From the NCBI GenBank assembly GCA_029260695.1, contig JAJDCT010000180.1, positions 1 through 8,630 on the forward strand: a stretch of DNA of 8,630 bases. Direction: 5' to 3'. The notes beneath the pieces were generated by a model that saw only the letters and a list, made by a program, of their open reading frames with translations, ran no database searches and was not told where the DNA came from. The stretch is from Phycisphaeraceae bacterium (GTDB taxonomy: Bacteria > Planctomycetota > Phycisphaerae > Phycisphaerales > Phycisphaeraceae). Position numbers and translations under genes: made by a program. Of the stretch, positions 1-6,691 are shown in pieces; positions within the stretch are counted from its first letter, which is position 1, and each line of letters starts with the position of its first letter.

Positions 1-1228
1 TGCCGCCGAGCTCCCGGCTGCGAGCTTTGTCCGTCCGGTAGAACCGCTCGAACACACGAGGCAGATGCTTGGGCTCGATCCCCCGGCCCTGATCGGTGAC
101 GCTGATCACCGCCTCGCCGCCTGTCACGTCACAACGCACCAGGACGGATGTGTCTAGATCGCTGTACTTCACCGCGTTGTCTATCAGGTTGACGATCGCT
201 TGTGCTAGAAGCTGCTCGCTGATCAGTGCCTGAACACTTCGGTCACACTCCGTGTGTAGATGGATCTGCTTAGAGTCCGCACCCGCCTGGCATGTCTCAA
301 TCGCCACGGCAACTACCGGCCAAAGTGCCGAGGGACGTGTATCTTTAAGACCCTCATCTCCGGCCTGCTCGATACGCGCCAGGCTCAGAAGGTCGTCCAC
401 AATAGCGGCCAATCGATCGGACTGTCGCGAGATGATCTGAAGAAACCGTTGTGCATCATCGCTGTCGCGGTCCGGCAGGTCCTTAAGTGTTTCCACCGCG
501 GCCTTGATCGCGCTGACCGGGGTCTTCACCTCGTGCGATACATTCCCGACAAAGTCCCGGCGGACCGACTCCAACCGGCGAAGCTGTGTCACGTCATGCA
601 ACACCAGCACCAGCCCAATTTGCTGGCCGTCTTCGTCGCGCAAAAGGGCGCTTTGGAGCTGGATCGTACGCTCCTGCGGTTCCCCGGGCTCGTCCGGATC
701 TGTGCTCGGCTTATTGAGTGTCATCTCGCCCGCGACAGCGGTGTTCTTATCAAGTGTTTGTTGGATCACTTGCTGAAGCTCGGCATCTCGCACGGTCTCG
801 TAGATGCTCCGTCCGATGGCCGAAGTCACATCCAGAGAAAGCATCGCCGATGCGGCCCGGTTCAGACTCAGGATGTTTTGCTCACGATCGATCGCTAGCA
901 CACCCTCGACCATCGATCCGTGGACTGCGCCCAACTCGTTGCGCTGCCGGATCACTGTGGAGAGCCGGTCCGCCAACTGCCCGGCCATGATGTTCAAGGA
1001 CTCGGCCAACCCCGCCAGTTGCAAGGGCCCTTTCACAGCGATCCGCTTGCTCAGGTCACCGCCTGCGAAACGCTCCGCGCCCTTGCGCAGTTCGCGGATC
1101 GACCTGCTGATCATCACCATGATCACCAGTATGACTCCCGCAAATATCGCTGCGCCGATCAATACCGCCACGGTCCCGGCCGAGGTCTCCTGATGAGCGA
1201 GTAAGCTGAGTATATCGGTCGATCGCAT
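1..1228 (-). CDS. phoR: PhoR-type sensor histidine kinase (3' end cut by window)
   Basis: My translation of the minus strand from ATG 1228 gives 409 residues, open at the window edge. Order of parts: one hydrophobic segment at about 19-41; a HAMP-like linker at about 42-92 (RSIRELRKGAERFAGGDL); a PAS-like region at about 97-215; HisKA with the phosphoacceptor His232 in NVSHEVKTP; the N box NLIDNAVKYS with Asn351; the G1 box DQGRGIEP at about 379-386; and the F box RVFERFYRTD at about 391-400. The rest of the ATP lid is outside the window. In this family the kinase autophosphorylates and passes phosphate to PhoB, typically under phosphate limitation through the Pst transporter and PhoU. It lies 70 nt downstream of the phoB stop, so the two are probably co-transcribed. 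The frame upstream of 1228 is closed by TGA at 1288-1286, so there is no room for a first membrane segment and periplasmic sensor. A TTG at 1273 is a possible earlier start. No good Shine-Dalgarno precedes ATG 1228, so the start is less certain than the identity. Confidence 0.9.
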   Translation of the reverse strand, partial: MRSTDILSLLAHQETSAGTVAVLIGAAIFAGVILVIMVMISRSIRELRKGAERFAGGDLSKRIAVKGPLQLAGLAESLNIMAGQLADRLSTVIRQRNELGAVHGSMVEGVLAIDREQNILSLNRAASAMLSLDVTSAIGRSIYETVRDAELQQVIQQTLDKNTAVAGEMTLNKPSTDPDEPGEPQERTIQLQSALLRDEDGQQIGLVLVLHDVTQLRRLESVRRDFVGNVSHEVKTPVSAIKAAVETLKDLPDRDSDDAQRFLQIISRQSDRLAAIVDDLLSLARIEQAGDEGLKDTRPSALWPVVAVAIETCQAGADSKQIHLHTECDRSVQALISEQLLAQAIVNLIDNAVKYSDLDTSVLVRCDVTGGEAVISVTDQGRGIEPKHLPRVFERFYRTDKARSRELGG

Positions 1229-1298
1229 GATATAAATCGTACCCGTCCACGCCCCGACGCACAGAATCCTCAAGCGTTTGCCCTGTCAGACCACCGGC

Positions 1299-1994
1299 CT
1301 ATTCACCAAACCGGTAGCCCACACCCCGGACGGTTTGGACCCGCTCGCCCGCAGTGCCCAGCTTACGCCGTAGAGATACCACCTGCACATCCACGGACCT
1401 GTCAGTCACCGCCGCGAAGCCGTCATGCAGCGAGTCGATGATCTGTTGCCGTGTATAGACCCGTCCTGGCTTGGACATCAGCAACTTTAGCAGGCTGAAT
1501 TCTGTCGCCGTCAGGTCTACACGCTTATCGTCAGCCACGACCTCATGACGCTCGGGATTCAACCGGACCCGCCCAACTTCCACGATGCCCTCACCCACCG
1601 ATGTCGAGCGACGCAGCACGGCATGGATCCGTGCAATCAGAACTTTCGGACTAAAAGGCTTGGTCACATAGTCATCAGCCCCGGCCTCCAGGCCACGAAC
1701 GATGTCCGCCTCCTCGCCGCGGGCCGTCAGCATCACGATCGGGATATCACGGGTCTTCTCTGTAGACCGGATTGCCCGGCAGACCGCCAACCCGTCGATC
1801 GTAGGAAGCATCAAGTCAAGCACGATCAGATCAGGCATCTGCTGTCGAACCAAGCGTATCGCGTCCTCACCGTTCTCCGCGGTACGTACAGAAAAGCCTT
1901 CGCGAGACAGACTAAATCTTAGCACCTCAAGCAGGTCCTGCTCATCTTCAACGACCAGAAGCGAAGGCTGGTCAGGGGATTTCGGTTGGTTCAT
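1299..1994 (-). CDS. phoB: PhoB-type response regulator (OmpR/PhoB family)
   Basis: This gene encodes 231 residues, the usual PhoB length. The receiver domain (about 10-120) shows the acidic pair in VVEDE, the phosphoacceptor Asp60 in VLDLMLP, Thr90 in VMLTARGEE and Lys112 in YVTKPFSPK. The stretch around TRDIPIVMLTARGEE and VRGLEAGADDYVTKPFSP is very close to E. coli PhoB as I remember it. The C-terminal winged helix (about 137-230) contains LTATEFSLLKLL, the recognition-helix region DRSVDVQVVSLRRKLG and the terminal TVRGVGYRFGE. The role is a DNA-binding transcription factor of the phosphate-starvation regulon, activated by the kinase encoded just downstream. I chose ATG 1994 because AGGTGA lies five bases upstream. 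A GTG at 2003 would add three residues but has no well-spaced ribosome binding site. Related OmpR-family regulators cannot be fully excluded, but sequence and the partner kinase both favour PhoB. Confidence 0.93.
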   Translation of the reverse strand: MNQPKSPDQPSLLVVEDEQDLLEVLRFSLSREGFSVRTAENGEDAIRLVRQQMPDLIVLDLMLPTIDGLAVCRAIRSTEKTRDIPIVMLTARGEEADIVRGLEAGADDYVTKPFSPKVLIARIHAVLRRSTSVGEGIVEVGRVRLNPERHEVVADDKRVDLTATEFSLLKLLMSKPGRVYTRQQIIDSLHDGFAAVTDRSVDVQVVSLRRKLGTAGERVQTVRGVGYRFGE

Positions 1995-1999
1995 AGCGA

Positions 2000-2005
2000 T
2001 CACCT
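2000..2005 (-). promoter_or_regulatory. Ribosome binding site of phoB
   Basis: AGGTGA on the minus strand ends five bases before ATG 1994. It overlaps the alternative GTG start at 2003, so it decides in favour of the ATG. Confidence 0.65.
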
Positions 2006-2037
2006 GCCTTAACGATCACCGGGCACACTATGCAGAT

Positions 2038-2055
2038 GACACGTTTCTTCGTGTC
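2038..2055. promoter_or_regulatory. Inverted repeat in the phoB upstream region
   Basis: GACACG, a 6-nt spacer, then CGTGTC forms a perfect inverted repeat 44 bases upstream of the phoB ATG. It could be a dimer binding site or a small hairpin in the phoB leader. No regulator is assigned. It also lies between phoB and the divergent porin relic. Confidence 0.3.
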
Positions 2056-2177
2056 TCACATGCTGTCATCACGAGTCTCGAATTTCGATCCGCAACCGAG
2101 CCGAAAGTGATCAAATGAAGATAGCACGATCATACCGGCCTTGTGTTAGAAAACAGTTAGGCCTGGCTCGGCTATTC

Positions 2178-2375
2178 AATTCCGTTAGTGGTGAGGGCGT
2201 GAACTACTAGATCAATGGCCACCGTACAAAGTTCATGGCAGATGTGATCTGCCTCAGCGAAATGTCACTGATATACAACCCGTTCGGTGCCAGCGCCAGG
2301 AGCAGCGGTCTGGGTCTGATCGCGGGTGCCGAAGACGCGATGGCGGTTCGCACCCAGTTTCAGGTGCTGTTCTGA
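2178..2375 (+). pseudogene. Relic of an outer-membrane porin (phosphate-selective porin-like C-terminal end)
   Basis: One frame read through TAG 2208-2210 gives a porin-like C-terminal tail ending at TGA 2373-2375. Before the TAG it reads SGEGVNY, after it INGHRTKFMADV. Restoring the stop as a residue gives VNY-x-INGHRTKF, which resembles the VNYY-NGH-KF strand seen near the end of phosphate-selective (OprO/OprP-like) porins. The final residues AVRTQFQVLF have aromatic or hydrophobic residues at every other position and end in Phe, the usual signature of the last beta strand recognised by the BAM complex. Everything upstream of about 2178, which would encode most of a barrel of several hundred residues, is absent, and no signal peptide is visible. 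I read this as a decayed gene. Its position, divergent from phoB, suits a former Pho-regulon porin, but that is inference. A 46-residue reading from ATG 2235 is possible, but it lacks a clear ribosome binding site. The left boundary is approximate. Confidence 0.55.
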
Positions 2376-2489
2376 GCGCCTCAACTATCCGTGTGGGGCA
2401 ATGTATGGGGCAAAGGCTTTCGGTGAAGCAGCCTATCGAATTGCAACTCTTTGCATATCAATGGATAACCGATCGCCTCGACCGGCTTA

Positions 2490-2513
2490 CGACCTCCGGG
2501 GTAAAGCCCCGAC
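2490..2513 (-). repeat. Partial copy of the initiator tRNA anticodon arm
   Basis: This 24-nt stretch matches the anticodon arm of the nearby tRNA (2591-2614) at 19 of 24 positions in the same orientation. The differences are concentrated in the loop, and the stem remains paired (GGGG, CTTTA, CCCC). It lies just past the tRNA terminator. It may be a degenerate duplication or tRNA remnant, or chance. Confidence 0.35.
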
Positions 2514-2547
2514 AAAGAAAAACGGCCCGCCAAATCGGCAAACCGTT
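2513..2547 (-). terminator. Rho-independent terminator of the initiator tRNA gene
   Basis: On the minus strand, AACGG-TTT-GCC pairs with GGC-GGG-CCGTT around a GATTT loop, with three G-U pairs in the middle. It is followed by a T-rich run (TTTTTCTTT, the first two T's belonging to the stem). The hairpin occupies 2521-2547, about 20 nt past the tRNA 3' end. This is a good intrinsic terminator for transcription leaving the tRNA. Confidence 0.8.
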
Positions 2548-2566
2548 GTCAAATCGACACTTAAAA

Positions 2567-2640
<74 letters not shown>

Positions 2641-2653
2641 TCCTGTGGGGCAT

Positions 2654-2682
2654 GTTTTAGCAGGATGGGCGCAGGGGGTCAA
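2654..2682 (-). promoter_or_regulatory. Sigma70-type promoter of the initiator tRNA gene
   Basis: On the minus strand, TTGACC (2682-2677) and TAAAAC (2659-2654) are separated by exactly 17 bases. The -10 box ends 13 bases before the mature tRNA 5' end, giving a predicted start about six bases upstream of the tRNA. Confidence 0.75.
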
Positions 2683-2766
2683 GGTCGTGAGCCTTCGCCG
2701 CGACAATGATCCCGGCTGGAGGAGGCAGGCGACGCAAATGCTTTGGGGCAGGAGGGTTGGATAAAC

Positions 2767-2795
2767 CTCATATTAGATCGCTCAGGCCATATAAT
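2767..2795 (+). promoter_or_regulatory. Possible promoter of the efflux operon
   Basis: A perfect TATAAT lies at 2790-2795. At 17-bp spacing the -35 hexamer would be CTCATA (2767-2772), only three of six matches to TTGACA. If used, it would give a leader of about 165 nt that includes the palindrome at 2906-2921. A weak -35 is common for promoters that need an activator, but this assignment is tentative. Confidence 0.35.
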
Positions 2796-2905
2796 GCAGT
2801 CGCGGGCGGGTCAGATGCCACTGGCCGGGTGTCCGTCGCAATACATGGCGGGGGTTTCGCGTTATCTTTACGACGGGTCTGCGAAATCCGAACGGTATCG
2901 GTGCG

Positions 2906-2921
2906 TCCTTATTAATAAGGA
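2906..2921. promoter_or_regulatory. Perfect 16-bp palindrome, candidate operator
   Basis: TCCTTATTAATAAGGA is a perfect palindrome centred 53 bases before ATG 2967. CGGTAT occurs on both sides (2893-2898 and 2923-2928). Its size and position suit a dimeric repressor or activator site in the efflux operon leader. No regulator gene is present in the window to pair with it. Confidence 0.4.
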
Positions 2922-2966
2922 TCGGTATACAGCCGGTTGGCCCACCCGATGCGATCACTGTATCTA

Positions 2967-4880
2967 ATGAGTAACTCAAGCACTTACCGTCGGACGTGGC
3001 TGATCATTGCTTTGGGCGGAGGTGTCCTGGGATCGCTGCTGTTACATGGGTGTAAGCCCGGGGACTACCGGCGTGAGGCGGACGACGCGGCGGGGGGGAT
3101 CATCAGGCAGAAACAGTTCGAGGCGTTTGGCCGAGAGGAGCCTTTCTCGATCGAGAAGCCGTCGGACACACTGCGTCGTCGGTTGATGGAGGCGCAGAAG
3201 CTGGCACGTTCTCACGCGGCGTCACTTGGCGCAGCGGACCTTGAGCCCATCGATCATTGGCCGGACGACGGATATCTGGAAGAGGGCAGTGGCGAGGGTG
3301 ACGGTTTGCTGGTTGTCGTGCCGGGCGTTGCTTTGCAGATGACCCTGATCGATGCGTTGCGTGTGGCTGCGGGGAACAGCCGAGAGTATCAAGACCAGAA
3401 AGAGAGCGTGTACCGGGCGGCGTTGGCCCTGGACCTTGAGCGTGATGCGTTCCGCACGACGTTCGCCGGGGTCAGTAGTGGCGACATCACACACGATGCC
3501 GGCGTCAGCCCGGAGGTCTCGGGTATCGACTCAAGCACGAGTTTCGATATGACTCAGCGGTTCAAGAACGGCATCACACTGACCGGAGCAATCACGCTGG
3601 ACGTGGTCAAGCTTCTGTCGCAGGACCGCTCATCGAGCAACGCGCTGTCAGCCGACACATCGGTGGAGATCCCGCTTTTGCGTGGTTCCGGTGCCCACAT
3701 TGTCGCCGAGCCGCTGACCCAGGCCGAGCGTGATGCGCTTTATGCGATCTACAACTTCGAGCGCTTCAAGCGGACTTTTGCGGTGGACATCGCCAGCGAT
3801 TACCTGGCGGTGCTGCAGCAGATCGACCGCGTAAAGAACGAAGAGGACAACTACCGTGGGCTTGTCCTGACCGTGCGTCAGGTCAAGCGTGAATCCGAGG
3901 CCGGGAGTCAATCGCAGATCGAAGTTGATCGTGCGTTGCAGGACGAGCTCCGCGCCCGGCAGCGTTGGATCTCGGCACAGCAGTCTTATGAGCGGAGGTT
4001 GGATTCGTTCAAAGTCACGATGGGATTGCCGACCGATGCCGACATCAAGCTGGATCGTGACGAGTTGTCCCGGTTGGCGGAGGACGTGCGGGAATCGTTG
4101 TTGCCGCGTCTTGACACACAGTCGTCATCCGAAGAGGCGTTGCCTGCGGACGCACCCGTGACGCTGGTCGTGCCAAGCGGGGAGGGTGCCGGCCCGATGG
4201 AGTTGGCGGTGCCGGTGGCTACCGACCTGGCGTTGAAAAACAGGCTCGATCTGCGTATCGCGCAGGGGCGCGTGTATGATGCTCAACGCCGAGTAGTCGT
4301 AGCCGCCGACGCGTTGCGTGCGGAGCTGACACTGCTTGGCCGGGCGTCTGCGGGGGAGAGTCGGTCGCTGTCTTCCGCCGGTTCACGGGATGAATTCGAC
4401 CCGCGGGTTGATGAAGGAATCTACGACGCGCTGCTGACCGTCGACCTGCCCCTGGAGCGGACACGCGAACGCAACGCCTACCGCATCAGCCTGATCAACT
4501 TGAAGCGCGCGGTTCGGGATCTACAATCGTCGGAAGATCAAGTGAAGCTTAGCGTGCGTAATATCTTGCGCGACCTGTTGGAGTTCCGCGAGTCGCTGCA
4601 CATCCAGGCCGGGGCTGTGGAGCTGGCCAAGGAGCGGGTCCGCAGCACGAACCTGCTGTTGCAAGCGGGGCGGGGCAGTATCCGCAACGCGCTGGACGCC
4701 AAAAACGACCTGGTACAGTCGCAAAACGCCTTGACCGCGGCCCTGGTGAGTTACCGGATCGCGGAGCTTCAGATTCAGCGTGACATGGGGAAGTTAGAAG
4801 TAAACGAGCAGGGGCTGTGGCGGACGTATAATCCGAAGGAGGTCCCAGATGACAGCGACGATCACAACAACAACGAATAA
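2967..4880 (+). CDS. TolC-like outer-membrane efflux lipoprotein (OEP family)
   Basis: This gene encodes 637 residues if it starts at ATG 2967. In-frame TTG 2937 and ATG 2949 are alternatives. None has a good Shine-Dalgarno; 2967 gives the cleanest export signal (Arg-Arg, then a hydrophobic core at 11-26). The signal ends in LLHGC, with Cys29 a likely lipidation site, although His at -2 is unusual for a lipobox. Two OEP-type repeats follow. The first (about 128-390) has a helical start and a beta-strand region (TQRFKNGITLTGAITLDV, then the conserved-looking VEIPLLRGSG). The second (about 415-620) has LALKNRLDLRIA, VDLPLERTRERNAY and a long helix with AGRGSIRNALDAKNDLVQSQNAL, typical of the TolC family. 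The trimer would form the outer-membrane and periplasmic duct for the adaptor and ABC pump encoded downstream. It is longer than E. coli TolC, mainly through an N-terminal extension of about 90 residues. Its coding strand is G-rich, unlike the later genes of the operon. Confidence 0.88.
   Translation: MSNSSTYRRTWLIIALGGGVLGSLLLHGCKPGDYRREADDAAGGIIRQKQFEAFGREEPFSIEKPSDTLRRRLMEAQKLARSHAASLGAADLEPIDHWPDDGYLEEGSGEGDGLLVVVPGVALQMTLIDALRVAAGNSREYQDQKESVYRAALALDLERDAFRTTFAGVSSGDITHDAGVSPEVSGIDSSTSFDMTQRFKNGITLTGAITLDVVKLLSQDRSSSNALSADTSVEIPLLRGSGAHIVAEPLTQAERDALYAIYNFERFKRTFAVDIASDYLAVLQQIDRVKNEEDNYRGLVLTVRQVKRESEAGSQSQIEVDRALQDELRARQRWISAQQSYERRLDSFKVTMGLPTDADIKLDRDELSRLAEDVRESLLPRLDTQSSSEEALPADAPVTLVVPSGEGAGPMELAVPVATDLALKNRLDLRIAQGRVYDAQRRVVVAADALRAELTLLGRASAGESRSLSSAGSRDEFDPRVDEGIYDALLTVDLPLERTRERNAYRISLINLKRAVRDLQSSEDQVKLSVRNILRDLLEFRESLHIQAGAVELAKERVRSTNLLLQAGRGSIRNALDAKNDLVQSQNALTAALVSYRIAELQIQRDMGKLEVNEQGLWRTYNPKEVPDDSDDHNNNE
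4836..4843 (+). promoter_or_regulatory. Strong ribosome binding site of the adaptor gene
   Basis: AAGGAGGT lies five bases before ATG 4849, inside the last codons of the TolC-like gene. It fixes the adaptor start and implies a 32-nt gene overlap with independent or coupled initiation. Confidence 0.85.
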
Positions 4881-6690
4881 GACTAGCAACGGCTCCCAGG
4901 CCGTGCCCTGGTGGCGCGGTTGGCCGGCACTGAGCGGCGGGGCGGCGTTGGTCCTGGTGATGGGCGTTTGGCTGTTCGGCGGAGCGCTGGGGGGCGACGG
5001 CACGGCTGAGGACGGCCCCATCTATATCGCTAAGCGGGGCCCATTGACCATCCACGTCACCGAGTCCGGCACGATCCAGGCACGCGAGCAGGTCGTCATC
5101 AAGAGTGAGGTCGAAGGCCAAACCACCATCATCTGGCTTATCGAAGAAGGTAAGCACGTCCAAGAGGGCGACCTGCTTGTCGAGCTGGATGTCAGCAAAC
5201 TCCAAGACAACCTGGTCGATCAAGAGATCCGTGTGCAGAACGCCGAAGCATCATTTATCCGCGCACGTGAGAATCTGGAAATCACCAAGAGCAAGGGCGA
5301 GAGCGACGTCGCCAAGGCCGAGCTCGACTACGAGTTCGCCATCGAAGATCTTAAGAAGTATGTCGAAGGTGAGTATCCCAAGCAGCTCGACGAGATGAAT
5401 GCGAAGATCAAGCTTGCGGAAGGCGACCTTAAAGAAGCCCAGCGTACCGCGGAATGGTCGATCCGCCTGTACGACGAGAAATACATCTCCGAGGCGGACA
5501 AGACCCGCGACGAGCTTAGGCGTGACCGGGCCGAGTTGGACCTCAAGTCCGCCCTGGCCGACCTCAATCTACTGGAGAAATTCACCTACAAGCGTCGCGT
5601 CCGTGAACTCGAAAGCGACGTGGACCAGACAAAGATGGCGCTTGGACGTGTTAAGCGCCAGGCGCTTGCCAACGGCGTGCAAGAGGAGGCCGACCTCAAG
5701 GCCAAGCAGTCCGAGCTGAAGCGTCAGAAAGAAAAGCTCGCCAAGAACGAGGACCAGATCAGCAAGACTAAGATCTTCTCGCCCGCCGCCGGGATGGTGA
5801 TCTACGCGACCACCGGGCGGGACAGCCACCGAGGCAACGACGAGCCCCTCGAGGCCGGCCGCATGGTCCGTGAGCGCGAAGAGCTGATCCTCCTGCCCAC
5901 CGCCAAATCCATGCTCGTGAATATCAAGATCCACGAGTCAAGCCTCAAGAAAGCACAGGTCGGCCAACACGTACGTGTCACAATCAACGCGCTGCCCGGC
6001 AGAGAGTTCTACGGGAAGGTTGCACGTATCGCACCCCTGCCAGACGCTCAGAACTTCTGGCGCGGCAACCCCGACCTGAAGGTCTACAACACCGAGATCC
6101 ACTTCGACGGCGAGCTCCAAGGCGTCCGTACCGGCATGACTTGCAAAGCGCAGGTCATCGTTCAGCAACTCGAAGACGCTTTATCTGTCCCCGTCCAGTC
6201 CGTGATCCGCGTGGCCGGCAAACCGATCGTCTATGTGCAACGCCGCGGCAAGGCCGTACCAGTCGAGGTCGAGTTGGGGCTCGACAATAAAGATTACATC
6301 CACATCATCTCCGGCCTGGCGGAAGGCGACCGTGTGCTGACCAACCCCCCGCTTGATAAGGTCACCAATGGGAACGACACCAAGGCGACAGACGGCGAGG
6401 GCGTGGAGGGTGTTGCGGCAAAAACAGACACCACGCCGAAATCCGAATCCACATCTGTAGAACCTCAAGCAAGCCCCGGCGCCCAAGCCAAGCCACAAGG
6501 GCGGCCCGAGAAGCAAGGTGAGGGGACTAACGCACAAGGCCAACAAGGCCGGCCCACCCCCGAGCAGATCGCAGAGAGGCGTGAGAAGATGAAAAACATG
6601 ACGCCCGAACAACGCGAAGCGATGCGCAAACAGATGCAGCAGCAACGGGACCAACGCCGTGAATCAGCCGGCGGTGACGAACAGAAGTAG
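4849..6690 (+). CDS. Periplasmic adaptor (HlyD/MacA-type membrane fusion protein) with charged C-terminal tail
   Basis: This gene encodes 613 residues, long for a MacA-type adaptor (usually around 370-400). A membrane anchor spans about 28-47. The first lipoyl half-motif is at about 70-114 (TESGTIQAREQVVIKSEVEG and GDLLVELD). A very long charged coiled-coil hairpin follows at about 118-305. The second lipoyl half is around 308-320 (IFSPAAGMVIYA), then the beta-barrel (about 350-440) and the membrane-proximal domain (about 443-500, LSVPVQSVIR and SGLAEGDRVL). The adaptor would bridge the MacB-type permease to the TolC-like duct. The hairpin length would set the periplasmic span. Residues about 505-613 are a low-complexity Gly/Gln/Lys/Glu-rich tail with two TPEQ units 15 residues apart (TPEQIAERREKMKN and TPEQREAMRKQMQ). 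Its function is unknown. The start is fixed by a perfect Shine-Dalgarno. The gene overlaps the preceding gene by 32 nt, and the ATPase ATG lies one base after its stop. Confidence 0.9.
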   Translation: MTATITTTTNKTSNGSQAVPWWRGWPALSGGAALVLVMGVWLFGGALGGDGTAEDGPIYIAKRGPLTIHVTESGTIQAREQVVIKSEVEGQTTIIWLIEEGKHVQEGDLLVELDVSKLQDNLVDQEIRVQNAEASFIRARENLEITKSKGESDVAKAELDYEFAIEDLKKYVEGEYPKQLDEMNAKIKLAEGDLKEAQRTAEWSIRLYDEKYISEADKTRDELRRDRAELDLKSALADLNLLEKFTYKRRVRELESDVDQTKMALGRVKRQALANGVQEEADLKAKQSELKRQKEKLAKNEDQISKTKIFSPAAGMVIYATTGRDSHRGNDEPLEAGRMVREREELILLPTAKSMLVNIKIHESSLKKAQVGQHVRVTINALPGREFYGKVARIAPLPDAQNFWRGNPDLKVYNTEIHFDGELQGVRTGMTCKAQVIVQQLEDALSVPVQSVIRVAGKPIVYVQRRGKAVPVEVELGLDNKDYIHIISGLAEGDRVLTNPPLDKVTNGNDTKATDGEGVEGVAAKTDTTPKSESTSVEPQASPGAQAKPQGRPEKQGEGTNAQGQQGRPTPEQIAERREKMKNMTPEQREAMRKQMQQQRDQRRESAGGDEQK

Positions 6691-6691
6691 C

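Larger units (their letters stand above)
2683..2966. other. Intergenic region upstream of the efflux operon
   Basis: Together with the tRNA promoter to its left, this leaves more than 300 bases without a convincing gene before the TolC-like start. The short open frames here (for example 2706-2915 and 2743-2967) have no start signal or protein character. The region holds a possible -10 box near 2790 and a perfect palindrome at 2906-2921, described separately. No ribosome binding site is visible just before the TolC-like start. I see no RNA gene or mobile element in it. Confidence 0.6.

Noticed and set aside
260..898. 212-codon plus-strand ORF opposite phoR
   Set aside because: It is the antisense shadow of the kinase PAS/HisKA region; the minus-strand frame carries all the histidine kinase motifs.
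1056..1262. Minus-strand GTG frame at 1262 with GAGG upstream, as a possible frameshifted N-terminus of the kinase
   Set aside because: Its product is polar and gives no membrane helix, while the ATG 1228 frame gives a clean helix leading into HAMP. A frameshift would not supply a sensor domain either.
2051..2081. Canonical Pho box in the phoB leader
   Set aside because: Only one good half-site (CTGTCAT); the next TGTC core is 12 bp rather than 11 bp away and poorly matched. Kept only as a low-interest finding.
2389..2414. Imperfect tandem GTGTGGGGCAAT / GTATGGGGCAAA
   Set aside because: Two short degenerate copies without further structure; too weak to call a repeat.
2497..2511. GGGG-TAAAG-CCCC as a plus-strand terminator for the porin relic
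   Set aside because: It is followed by GACAAAGAAA, not a T run. The minus-strand hairpin at 2521-2547 is the real terminator.
4549..5223. 224-codon minus-strand ORF across the TolC/adaptor junction
   Set aside because: Antisense to two well-supported genes; composition is typical of a shadow frame.
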